NCBI GenBank assembly: GCA_031280785.1
Contig: JAITGI010000027.1
Span: 1-39,774 of the forward strand
Length of the DNA: 39,774 nt
Reading direction: 5' to 3'
Origin: Candidatus Nomurabacteria bacterium
GTDB lineage: Bacteria > Patescibacteriota > Saccharimonadia > Saccharimonadales > Saccharimonadaceae
In this document: positions 1 through 7,265 of the stretch, in pieces
Position numbering within the stretch: position 1 is the stretch's first letter
Layout of the letters: every line of letters begins with the position of its first letter
Notes under the pieces: generated by a model
What the model saw: only the letters and a program-made list of their open reading frames with translations
Told to the model about the DNA's origin: nothing
The model's database searches: none
Translations under genes and position numbers: made by a program

Positions 1-838
1 TCAGAATATTCGTAAAATCCGCGCCGCGCCAGCTGTAAATCGACTGCCAATCGTCGCCCACTGCACAAATATTTTGTTCAGCGTTTGTCAGGAGTTTGAT
101 CATTTTATATTGCGCCTTGTTGGTGTCCTGGTACTCGTCGATCAAGATGTGTTTCAGCGATTTCTGGAAATATTCCCGCACCGTCGGCGCGTTTTCCAGC
201 AGCCGCACCGTGTCGAGCAACAGGTCGTCGAAGTCCAGCGCCTTGCCGGCGCGGCGCAATTTTTCGTAGCGCGGGTAAATCTCGGCGGCGATTCGCTGCG
301 CATCCGTGCTGGCGATACGTGCGAAATCGCTCGGCGACAGGCACTCGTTTTTGGCGCTGGAAATATAATTTGCCATCGAACTGACCGAATATTGCTTGTC
401 GGTGATGCCGAGATTTTTCATCACTTGCTTGATCAGGCTCTGTTTGTCGCTCTCGTCCAGGATCACGAAGTTTTTGGGAATCTCGATATTCTCGCCGTGC
501 GCCCGCAAAATCCGCACCGCGATGGAGTGAAAAGTCCCCATATAGAACATAAAATGGCGCGGGGGAGCATCGTCGGGAAGGGGTTGGGCGGATCTTCCCT
601 CGTCAAGCAATTTCCACAACCGCTCGCGCATTTCCTTGGCGGCCTTGTTGGTAAAAGTCACCGCCATAATCTCGCTCTGGCTGACGCCGCGCTCGGCGAT
701 CAAATAAGCAATCCGATGCGTCAAAGTTTTAGTCTTGCCGCTGCCCGCGCCCGCCAAAATCAACAGCGGTCCACGCTCGTGTAAGACCGCCTGTGCCTGC
801 GATTCGTTTAGACCCTCCAAAATGTTTTTGCTTTGCAT
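1..838 (-). CDS. uvrD: UvrD/PcrA-type superfamily 1 DNA helicase, 5' part
   Basis: ATP-dependent 3'-5' DNA helicase of the UvrD/PcrA family, acting in excision repair and clearance of recombination intermediates. About 279 codons are present; the gene runs off the left edge, so the C-terminal helicase domain is not seen. Read on the minus strand from ATG at 838: Walker A AGAGSGKT (residues 29-36), GTFHS (about 101-105), motif II LIDEYQDTN (about 232-240) and the following VGDDWQSIYSWRG motif. All are intact and the frame is open to the edge. The start is supported by an extended -10 (TGgTATGAT, minus strand, 848-856) 9 nt upstream and no Shine-Dalgarno, so the mRNA is probably nearly leaderless. 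It is divergent from rsmD. Family assignment is secure; UvrD versus PcrA naming is not decidable from this part. Confidence 0.95.
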   Translation of the reverse strand, partial: MQSKNILEGLNESQAQAVLHERGPLLILAGAGSGKTKTLTHRIAYLIAERGVSQSEIMAVTFTNKAAKEMRERLWKLLDEGRSAQPLPDDAPPRHFMFYMGTFHSIAVRILRAHGENIEIPKNFVILDESDKQSLIKQVMKNLGITDKQYSVSSMANYISSAKNECLSPSDFARIASTDAQRIAAEIYPRYEKLRRAGKALDFDDLLLDTVRLLENAPTVREYFQKSLKHILIDEYQDTNKAQYKMIKLLTNAEQNICAVGDDWQSIYSWRGADFTNIL

Positions 839-929
839 ACGGGAACTATCATACCAGAACCGCGCTGATTTTTGAACAAAATGATATTCAAAATTTGACC
901 TCAAACAGCTAAAATTATATCATTAAACT

Positions 930-1505
930 ATGTCAAAACTCAGAATTATCAGCGGCGAGTTCGGTGGGCGGTGGATCGCGGCGCCGGATGGGCGGACGAC
1001 GCACCCGATGGGCGACCGGGTGCGCTCGGGGCTGTTTAATATAATAGATGTCAGTGGCGCGCTGGTGCTGGACGCCTATGCCGGGTCGGGCGCGGTCGGG
1101 TTGGAGGCGCTGAGTCGCGGCGCGACCACTGTTGATTTTGTAGAGCGCGACAAAAAAGCTCAGCGGATTATCGCCGAAAATATCGCCGGGCTGGGCGTGG
1201 AGGCGCGAGCGAAGTTATATAAAATGAGCGTGCACGGCTTTATCGACGACCGCGTGGCGAAAATGACCGCGGCGAACGGCACGCGAATCGCCTATGACGT
1301 CGTGTTCGCCGATCCGCCGTATCATTTTTTCGACAAACCGGACTACTTTTCCACAGCTTTCGAACTAAAAAAGCTTGTAAAGCCCAAAGGACTTATGGTA
1401 TTATCATATCCAGGAAGACTGTGTGCCCCGACCGTTAATGGAGTTGTTGTGGTGGACAAACGTAGTTACGGAGATGCGGGACTAGCAGTCTTCCGTTTTG
1501 AATAG
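930..1505 (+). CDS. rsmD: 16S rRNA (guanine(966)-N2)-methyltransferase RsmD
   Basis: SAM-dependent methyltransferase that methylates G966 of 16S rRNA during 30S assembly. The 191-aa protein has the usual family length. It shows the N-terminal RIISGEFGGR signature, the SAM-binding DAYAGSGAVGLEALSRG loop (residues 48-64) and the catalytic DPPY motif (128-131). Only a TAAAAT/TATATC box within 8-14 nt lies upstream and no Shine-Dalgarno, fitting the leaderless pattern of this window. A terminator hairpin follows the stop immediately (1515-1536), so it looks monocistronic. In many bacteria rsmD neighbours coaD; that partner is not here. Confidence 0.95.
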   Translation: MSKLRIISGEFGGRWIAAPDGRTTHPMGDRVRSGLFNIIDVSGALVLDAYAGSGAVGLEALSRGATTVDFVERDKKAQRIIAENIAGLGVEARAKLYKMSVHGFIDDRVAKMTAANGTRIAYDVVFADPPYHFFDKPDYFSTAFELKKLVKPKGLMVLSYPGRLCAPTVNGVVVVDKRSYGDAGLAVFRFE

Positions 1506-1514
1506 GATATTTTT

Positions 1515-1536
1515 TTCGGAGCGTCGCCGAATTTTT
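1515..1536 (+). terminator. Intrinsic terminator of rsmD
   Basis: Short hairpin TTCGG (1515-1519) / CCGAA (1527-1531) followed by five T (1532-1536), starting 10 nt after the rsmD stop codon. Confidence 0.6.
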
Positions 1537-1557
1537 ACAAGGTCCGTCCTTGAAAAA
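1532..1557. repeat. Dispersed palindromic element, copy 1
   Basis: Inverted repeat CAAGG (1538-1542) - TCCGT - CCTTG (1548-1552), with flanking T5 and A5 able to extend the stem around a bulged A. The 19-nt core TTTACAAGGTCCGTCCTTG recurs exactly, in reverse orientation, at 35461-35485. Both copies sit just downstream of a gene's 3' end. It could be a small mobile palindrome, or a conserved processing or terminator element. Confidence 0.6.
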
Positions 1558-1634
1558 CTAGATAATATGTTGTTGAGTTTGACTTTTATGAAATTATTTA
1601 TTGAACTTTTCCACAACTTTTAATGATAAAAGTG

Positions 1635-1684
1635 TTGACATACATGTATAACTTGTATAACATGTCATACATTATGCATGACAT
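1635..1684 (+). promoter_or_regulatory. Promoter with repeated and inverted CATACAT sites upstream of the AbrB-type gene
   Basis: A perfect -35 TTGACA (1635-1640) is followed by TATAAC (1656-1661, 15-nt spacer) or TAACAT (1658-1663, 17-nt spacer). Overlaid on it are three copies of (g)wCATACAT near 1637, 1664 and 1680, and a perfect 7-bp inverted repeat ATGTCAT (1662-1668) / ATGACAT (1678-1684). Repeats covering the -10 and start region of a DNA-binding-protein gene suggest an autoregulatory operator. That function is inferred. Confidence 0.55.
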
Positions 1685-1940
1685 ACATCACAAATTTAGA
1701 CTCTATGGCGTCGGCACGATCGGACCGAAAGGTCAAATCGTCATCCCTGTCGAAGCGCGCCGCGAGATGAACCTGAACCCTGGCGACAAGGTCGTGCTGG
1801 CGGGTTTGCCGCACGAAAAAGCCATCACTGTCGTGGACGAGCATACATTTGAGCGTCACATGGGCATGATGCGCCAAAAATATCACATGATGGGCGAAAT
1901 GCTGGACGACCTGGACACGAGGAAAAAGCCAAATGCATAG
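1674..1940 (+). CDS. AbrB/SpoVT-domain transition-state regulator
   Basis: Small swapped-hairpin DNA-binding protein of 88 aa. The AbrB/SpoVT signature GTIGPKGQIVIPVEAR lies at the N-terminus, followed by LNPGDKVVLAG. The C-terminal half is Met/His-rich (HMGMMRQKYHMMGEML) and probably helical. The frame is open from 1623, but that ATG lies upstream of the -35 box; the ATG at 1674, just after the -10, fits a leaderless start and places the domain at the N-terminus. The stop overlaps the start of the first ABC gene by 8 bp, so it is likely translationally coupled and probably controls the exporter operon and itself through the repeats at 1635-1684. Confidence 0.8.
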   Translation: MHDIHHKFRLYGVGTIGPKGQIVIPVEARREMNLNPGDKVVLAGLPHEKAITVVDEHTFERHMGMMRQKYHMMGEMLDDLDTRKKPNA

Positions 1941-3699
1941 GTTTTTCCGCTATCTCGGCCGCTATTGGTGGCAAGTGATTTTGCTACTGGCGGGGCTGGC
2001 GTTGCAAGTTTGGTGTAGCCTGGAATTGCCGTCGATGATGAGCCAAATCGTCGATCAGGGGATCGTGGGCGGCGACCAGGACCTTATCGTCGGCAAGGGC
2101 GTGGAGATGCTTGGCGTGACTTTTGTTGGCGGCGTCGGCACAGTAGTGGCGGGTTTTTTGGCGTCGCGGATCGGCGCCGGTTTGGCGCTGCGGGTGCGCC
2201 AGGATCTCTTTGCTAAAATTATGAGTTTTTCGATGACGGAAATGAGCAAATTTTCGACATCGTCGCTGGTGACGCGTTCGACCAACGACATCAATCAGGT
2301 CCAAATGGTGACCACGATGGCGCTGCGCATGAGCTTGCAGGCGCCGATTATGGGCGTCGGCGCGATCATGATGGCGTTTGGCACGGCGCCCGATATGACC
2401 TGGATTATCGCCCTGGCGGTGGGCGTTTTATTAGCGTTAATCGCGGTGGTTTTTGTCTTTGCCTTGCCAAAATTCAGCAAATTGCAAAAATTAGTCGACA
2501 AGCTGAACCAAGTCACGCGCGAAAATTTAACCGGTTTGCGAGTGGTGCGAGCGTTCAATAACGAGGCACGCGAAGAGCAGAAATTCGACGCCGCCAACGA
2601 GGACTTGACGCGCGTAAACCTGTTCGTCAACCGCCTGATGGTTTTGGTTTTCCCGGTGGTCGGGCTGACTTTGAATGTGGCAACGCTGTTGGTGATTTGG
2701 GTGGGCGCCGGCTATATCGACGGCGGCGTGGTGGAGATCGGCGACCTGATGGCGTTCATGCAATATGCCATGCAGGTTATGATGGCGTTTATGTTCCTGG
2801 CGATGACGTTTATCATGGTGCCGCGCGGCGCGGTTTCATGGAAACGTATCAACGAAGTGCTGAACACGACGAATTCGATTCAGTTTCCTGGCAGTGCGAA
2901 AAAGCCCGCCCGGAATTTGCGCGGCGTGGTCGAGTTTCGCGACGTCAGTTTTGCCTATCCTGGCGCCGAGGACGCCGTTTTGAAAAATATTTCGTTCAGC
3001 ACGCGCCCGGGTAAAACTACGGCGTTCATCGGCAGCACTGGCAGCGGCAAGTCGACATTGGTTAATCTGGTGCCGCGTTTTTTCGACACCACCAGCGGCG
3101 AAGTTTTGGTCGACGGCGTCAACGTGCGCCAGATGAGCCAACGTGATCTGATGAGCCGAATCGGTTATGTGCCGCAAAAAGGCGTCCTGTTCAGCGGCAC
3201 CGTGCAGTCGAATGTGGCGTTCGGCAGCAGCAAGAACGACGGCAAAAACATCAAGCGCGCCCTGGACGTGGCGCAGGCAAAAAGCTTTGTTAGCAAATTG
3301 TCCGGCAAGCTGAAAGCGCCGATCGCCCAAGGCGGCAACAACGTCAGCGGTGGTCAAAAACAGCGTCTGTCGATTGCGCGGGCGATTGCTCGCCGACCGG
3401 AAATCTATATATTTGATGACAGTTTTTCGGCACTGGATTATCGCACGGACAAGAATTTGCGTGCGGCGCTGAGCAAAAATACCAGCGATGCCACGGTGAT
3501 GATTGTGGCACAGCGTATCGGCACGATTAAAAAAGCCGACCAAATCGTGGTGCTGGATCGGGGAAAAATCGCGGGTATCGGTCGCCACTATGAGCTACTG
3601 AAAAATTGTGCCGTGTATCGCGAAATCGCCGCCAGTCAGCTGTCGGATGATGAGATGACAGCGGAAATGAAATTGGCGGACAAGGAGCAACATGGCTAA
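1933..3699 (+). CDS. ABC exporter half-transporter with degenerate ATPase site (heterodimer subunit 1)
   Basis: 588-aa type IV ABC exporter subunit: a six-helix transmembrane domain (about residues 1-310), then a nucleotide-binding domain. Visible motifs are Walker A GSTGSGKS (367-374), signature VSGGQ (471-475), Walker B ending D495-D496 where active ATPases have D-E, and a switch position Q527 where active sites have His. Walker A plus a canonical signature, with the catalytic Glu replaced by Asp and the H-loop His by Gln, is the pattern of the degenerate-site partner in heterodimeric exporters such as TM287/288. It overlaps the AbrB gene by 8 bp and the second ABC gene by 8 bp. Substrate (lipid, peptide or drug) cannot be told from sequence. 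Confidence 0.9.
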   Translation: MHRFFRYLGRYWWQVILLLAGLALQVWCSLELPSMMSQIVDQGIVGGDQDLIVGKGVEMLGVTFVGGVGTVVAGFLASRIGAGLALRVRQDLFAKIMSFSMTEMSKFSTSSLVTRSTNDINQVQMVTTMALRMSLQAPIMGVGAIMMAFGTAPDMTWIIALAVGVLLALIAVVFVFALPKFSKLQKLVDKLNQVTRENLTGLRVVRAFNNEAREEQKFDAANEDLTRVNLFVNRLMVLVFPVVGLTLNVATLLVIWVGAGYIDGGVVEIGDLMAFMQYAMQVMMAFMFLAMTFIMVPRGAVSWKRINEVLNTTNSIQFPGSAKKPARNLRGVVEFRDVSFAYPGAEDAVLKNISFSTRPGKTTAFIGSTGSGKSTLVNLVPRFFDTTSGEVLVDGVNVRQMSQRDLMSRIGYVPQKGVLFSGTVQSNVAFGSSKNDGKNIKRALDVAQAKSFVSKLSGKLKAPIAQGGNNVSGGQKQRLSIARAIARRPEIYIFDDSFSALDYRTDKNLRAALSKNTSDATVMIVAQRIGTIKKADQIVVLDRGKIAGIGRHYELLKNCAVYREIAASQLSDDEMTAEMKLADKEQHG

Positions 3700-5755
3700 T
3701 AAACGCCGACACGACAACAGGCGCGGCGGCATGCCGGGCGGACCAATGATGATGGGCGACGCCAAGCCGAAGAATTTCAGCCGCGCCATGAAAAGCCTGT
3801 GGAGCGTGCTGCGACCGCATCGAATCGCCATTTCCATCACGGTGTTGCTGACAATTATCTCGACGATTTTTTCCATCGTCAGCCCGAAAATCCTGGGCAA
3901 TATGACGAACCAAATTGTGGACGATTTCATTTCGATAAAATCATACGAAGCGGTGCGGGGTAGTTTGCCGGCGGAGCTGGAATTGCCGGCGGGCACGACG
4001 GTCAAGAATTTGCCGGAGACCTTGCAAAACCTGGCGCAGACCGGGCAATTGCCGCCGCAGGTTTTGTCGGGCTTGGCGGAAAGTCAAAAAAATCTGGGCG
4101 AGGCGTCCGACTTGGACAAGATCCCCTCCGCCCAGCGTGAATTGATCGAAAACCTGGATCTGGGCGCCGCCAAACCGGCTTTTCATTACGAAAAATTGGC
4201 GGAAATCGCGCTGGTTTTGATCACGCTCTATGTGTTGTCGTGCCTGGCGAATTATGTCAGCGGTTGGGTGCTGAGCGGTCTGGTGCAGCGCGCCATGCGT
4301 GATTTGCGGGCGCGGCTGAGTCGGAAAATCAATCGATTGCCGATTGGTTATTTTGATCGCGTGCAATACGGCGATACGCTGAGTCGCGTGACGAACGACG
4401 TGGACACCATCGGTCAGACGCTGAATCAGGCGTTCAGCCAGGCAATTTCGTCTGTGGTGCTGATTGTCGGCGTGTTGGCGATGATGATTTCGATCAGTTG
4501 GCTGATGACGTTGGTGGCGCTGGGCGTGCTGGTGATCAGTTTTGTTTTCGTAGGCACGATAACCAAGAAAACTCAAAAACATTTCAAATCACAGCAGGAT
4601 AGCATTGCCGATATCAACGGGCACGTCGAGGAAAACTATGCCGGACAGCTGATCGTCAAGGCTTATTCGGCGGAGGCTGGGGCGATGCGGCGGTTCAATA
4701 CTATCAACCAGCGACTCTATGCCAGCAGTTGGAAGTCGCAATTTTTGTCAGGTTTGATGATGCCGCTGATGCAATTTATCGGCAATCTGGGCTATGTGGC
4801 GACGGCGGTGTTGGGCGGTTGGCTGGCGCTGAACGGGCGGCTGAGCATCGGCGACATCCAGGCGTTTATTCAATACGTCAGCCAAATGCAGCAGCCGATT
4901 ACCCAGGTTGCGCAGATTATGAATCTGTTGCAGTCGACGGCGGCGGCGAGCGAGCGCGTTTTTGATTTCTTGGCGGAGCCGGACGAGGCGCCTGACCCGA
5001 CGAATCCGCAAATCATCGAATCTGTGCGCGGCGAAGTCGAATTTAACGGCGTCAATTTTGGCTATGAAAAAGGCAAAAAAGTCATCCGGAACTTCAACGC
5101 CCACATTCGTCCCGGGCAAAAAGTCGCCATCGTCGGCCCGACCGGCGCTGGCAAAACCACCATCGTGAACTTGCTGATGCGGTTTTACGACGTCGATTCC
5201 GGCACCATCAAGGTCGACGGCGTGGACACGCGCGCCATGCGCCGCGCCGATGTGCGTGAGCTGTTCGGCATGGTGTTGCAGGACACTTGGCTGACGAACG
5301 GCACGATTTACGAAAATCTGGCGTATGGCGATCTGAACGCTGATCGTGAGCAAATTAAGCACGCCGCTGTTTCGGCGCACGTCGATCATTTCGTGCGCTC
5401 GCTGCCGGACGGCTATGACACGCGCATCGACGAAGACAGCGAAAATATCAGCGTGGGCGAAAAGCAGTTGCTGACGATCGCCCGTGCCATGTTGGCGGAC
5501 GCGCCGATGCTGATCCTGGACGAGGCGACCAGCAGCGTCGACACCCGCACCGAAGTGTTGATCCAGCGCGCCATGGAAAAATTGACCGCCGGTCGCACCA
5601 GTTTCGTCATCGCCCATCGCCTGTCGACAATTAAAAACGCCGACTTGATCCTGGTCATGCAAAACGGCAACATCATCGAACAGGGCACGCACCGCGAGTT
5701 GTTGCGCGCCGATGGTTTTTACGCCAAACTTTATAATTCGCAGTTTGCGGAGTAG
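3692..5755 (+). CDS. ABC exporter half-transporter with catalytic ATPase site (heterodimer subunit 2)
   Basis: 687-aa exporter subunit, longer than usual because of a roughly 100-residue hydrophilic insertion between the first two membrane helices (about residues 80-165), predicted outside the membrane. The nucleotide-binding domain has Walker A GPTGAGKT (482-489), Walker B with catalytic D610-E611 and H-loop H642. Its signature motif is degenerate, SVGEKQ (587-592) instead of SGGQ. Pairing with the upstream subunit therefore gives one consensus site (this Walker A/B plus the partner's SGGQ) and one degenerate site. Shine-Dalgarno AAGGAG precedes the start, which overlaps the previous stop. 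Confidence 0.9.
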   Translation: MANKRRHDNRRGGMPGGPMMMGDAKPKNFSRAMKSLWSVLRPHRIAISITVLLTIISTIFSIVSPKILGNMTNQIVDDFISIKSYEAVRGSLPAELELPAGTTVKNLPETLQNLAQTGQLPPQVLSGLAESQKNLGEASDLDKIPSAQRELIENLDLGAAKPAFHYEKLAEIALVLITLYVLSCLANYVSGWVLSGLVQRAMRDLRARLSRKINRLPIGYFDRVQYGDTLSRVTNDVDTIGQTLNQAFSQAISSVVLIVGVLAMMISISWLMTLVALGVLVISFVFVGTITKKTQKHFKSQQDSIADINGHVEENYAGQLIVKAYSAEAGAMRRFNTINQRLYASSWKSQFLSGLMMPLMQFIGNLGYVATAVLGGWLALNGRLSIGDIQAFIQYVSQMQQPITQVAQIMNLLQSTAAASERVFDFLAEPDEAPDPTNPQIIESVRGEVEFNGVNFGYEKGKKVIRNFNAHIRPGQKVAIVGPTGAGKTTIVNLLMRFYDVDSGTIKVDGVDTRAMRRADVRELFGMVLQDTWLTNGTIYENLAYGDLNADREQIKHAAVSAHVDHFVRSLPDGYDTRIDEDSENISVGEKQLLTIARAMLADAPMLILDEATSSVDTRTEVLIQRAMEKLTAGRTSFVIAHRLSTIKNADLILVMQNGNIIEQGTHRELLRADGFYAKLYNSQFAE

Positions 5756-5815
5756 ACACAACAGCGTTGCGCTATCCGGTAAAAAATGGTAGAATCATGG
5801 CGCTGTAACTATTTC

Positions 5816-5900
5816 GCGCGAGTGGTGAAATTGGTATACACGCATGCCTTAGGAGCATGTGCCTTCGGGCGTGGAGGTTCGATCCCTCTCTCGCGCACCA
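5816..5900 (+). tRNA. tRNA-Leu (UAG), CCA encoded
   Basis: Class II tRNA. The acceptor GCGCGAG (5816-5822) pairs with CTCGCGC (5890-5896), followed by discriminator A and encoded CCA (5898-5900). The anticodon stem is CATGC/GCATG with loop CTTAGGA, giving anticodon UAG. A long variable arm (TGCC-TTCG-GGCG) is typical of Leu. The promoter is TTGCGC (5767-5772), 17 nt, TAGAAT (5790-5795). Confidence 0.95.
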
Positions 5901-5923
5901 ATTTGGAAAAATACGACGAATTT

Positions 5924-5945
5924 CGGCTCCCCCGAGCCGTTTTTT
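5924..5945 (+). terminator. Intrinsic terminator after tRNA-Leu
   Basis: Stem CGGCTC (5924-5929) / GAGCCG (5934-5939), loop CCCC, then six T (5940-5945). Confidence 0.85.
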
Positions 5946-6000
5946 GTTTCATTTTTTATAGATAACACCAACCAAGCCTTTTGTGATAAAATTTATTCAT

Positions 6001-6573
6001 ATGTACTATGATTTGCAAAACGGCGTCAAGCCTCACGGCGGTCTCTTTTCGAGGCGAGCCGTGGCAGCAATGACCATCTCGCTCGGTTTGATCGGTATAT
6101 ATATGGTCATAAATTATTTTGCCCCAGACATTTTTGTCCGGAACCCAGGTGAAAAATACGCCATCGAACAAGCCGCGACAAAAGGGACGCCTGAAAAAAA
6201 CCTAAATATCATGCGCATTCCGTCGGTCGGTATCAACGTCATGATTAGTGAAAAAGTTACGGAGGGCGGCGCTGTCTATAAATGGACGGGCAAAACCCTA
6301 AATCTGTCGGCGAAACAGCGTGTGCTCGGCGCAACGCCATGGGAAACGTTGCGATTGTCCTCCGTTTATCAATCGTGGAGGATAAAAAACCAGGACAAAA
6401 TTTACATCGACATCGACGGTAACAGAACAGTTTACGTGGTCAAGGAAGTGAAATTTAACGTGCCGCTGTCAAAACCGCAACAAGCTGACTTGACTATTTA
6501 TGTCACGACCGACGATGATCCGGAGCGAGCCGTGGTGTTGGTTGAGGCTGGGCGCCAGGAGACCGAATTATGA
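6001..6573 (+). CDS. Sortase-fold membrane protein lacking catalytic His and Cys
   Basis: 190-aa protein with a cytoplasmic N-terminus, one membrane helix (about residues 20-40) and an extracellular domain. It follows the class D/E sortase beta-barrel pattern: a RIPSVGINVMI strand, a DKIYIDIDGNRTVYVV strand pair, and a LTIYVTTDDDPERAVVLVE strand. The two key positions are altered. Where sortases have a GH catalytic motif this protein reads QRVLGATPW, and where they have the LxTC cysteine it reads VTTD. It is therefore probably a non-enzymatic sortase homologue. The start was set at ATG 6001 rather than GTG 5983, because an extended -10 (TGaTAAAAT, 5984-5992) overlaps the earlier start and ends 8 nt before the ATG. 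No LPxTG substrate is visible in the window. Confidence 0.6.
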   Translation: MYYDLQNGVKPHGGLFSRRAVAAMTISLGLIGIYMVINYFAPDIFVRNPGEKYAIEQAATKGTPEKNLNIMRIPSVGINVMISEKVTEGGAVYKWTGKTLNLSAKQRVLGATPWETLRLSSVYQSWRIKNQDKIYIDIDGNRTVYVVKEVKFNVPLSKPQQADLTIYVTTDDDPERAVVLVEAGRQETEL

Positions 6574-6596
6574 TAGCCGTTTCAACCCTCACCGGA

Positions 6597-6637
6597 ATAC
6601 GAACGTTCCACTACGAAAAGGGGTAAAACGTTCGTAT
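6597..6637. repeat. 11-bp perfect inverted repeat
   Basis: Arms ATACGAACGTT (6597-6607) and AACGTTCGTAT (6627-6637) with a 19-nt loop, between the sortase-like gene and the SLOG gene. No T-tract follows, so it is not a standard terminator. It may be an operator for a dimeric regulator or an RNA hairpin; it lies about 40 nt upstream of the next gene's -35. Confidence 0.6.
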
Positions 6638-6715
6638 AGGAAAACCAAAGTTAACACCAGAAGCGCGAGATGTTATTGAAAAAATGCAGAATTAGCTATA
6701 CAATTTAGACATAAT

Positions 6716-7201
6716 ATGAAAATTGTGACCATACGCAGCGGCGGACAAACTGGGGTTGATCGGGCGGCACTGGACGTTGCTCGTGAATTTGGTATGGCGA
6801 TTGCTGGCTGGTGCCCGCGGGGGGGGGTCGCCGAGGACCATGATGAGGCGCCAGGTTTACTGGTGAAGTATCCCGAACTTCGCGAAACGAATTACTCCGG
6901 TTACAGCCAGCGCACCGTTCTGAATGTATGGGACGCGGACGCCACGTTGATTTTTTACCCGGTGGACGGAGAACTGTCGCCCGGAACTGAATTGACGGTG
7001 ACGGCTGCGAAAAAACTTAAAAAACCGTATTTTATCATGCGGCACGAAAAAGAGATGACAAAGTTAGTCGACTGGCTGAACGAAAAATTTGCCGACCGCG
7101 AAATAGAGCTGAACATTGCCGGTCCTCGTGCCAGCTCGATCCCCGATATATACGATCGGACGCGAAAATTGTTGGGCGATTTGTTTGGGCGTCTGCGCTG
7201 A
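6716..7201 (+). CDS. SLOG-superfamily nucleotide-binding protein (cYpsA / putative molybdenum carrier type)
   Basis: 161-aa Rossmann-like protein. The N-terminal IRSGGQTGVDRAALDVA, then GWCPRGGVAEDHD, Y...RTVLNVWDADATLIF and GELSPGTELTVTAAKKLKKPY match the family called putative molybdenum carrier, related to SLOG/LOG and TIR-linked nucleotide sensors. Actual molybdenum binding is unproven; ligand and role are unknown. The promoter is TTGAAA (6676-6681), 17 nt, TACAAT (6699-6704), with the ATG 11 nt later and no Shine-Dalgarno. A run of nine G (6819-6827) lies inside the conserved WCPRGG stretch, a possible slippage site. Confidence 0.8.
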   Translation: MKIVTIRSGGQTGVDRAALDVAREFGMAIAGWCPRGGVAEDHDEAPGLLVKYPELRETNYSGYSQRTVLNVWDADATLIFYPVDGELSPGTELTVTAAKKLKKPYFIMRHEKEMTKLVDWLNEKFADREIELNIAGPRASSIPDIYDRTRKLLGDLFGRLR

Positions 7202-7265
7202 ATGGTGAATCTTGGCAGGCGACCTAATCATAAAAACAATAATGTGATATAATTACGCACAAGTA

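Noticed and set aside
74-784. 236-codon open frame on the plus strand
   Set aside because: Antisense to the UvrD helicase, which has all its motifs on the minus strand; the plus-frame product has no recognisable domain.
1623-1673. N-terminal extension of the AbrB-type gene from ATG 1623
   Set aside because: It contains the -35 and -10 boxes and encodes a low-information peptide; the start at 1674 fits better.
4748-5761. 337-codon open frame antisense to the second ABC gene
   Set aside because: Shadow frame; the sense ABC ATPase motifs are complete.
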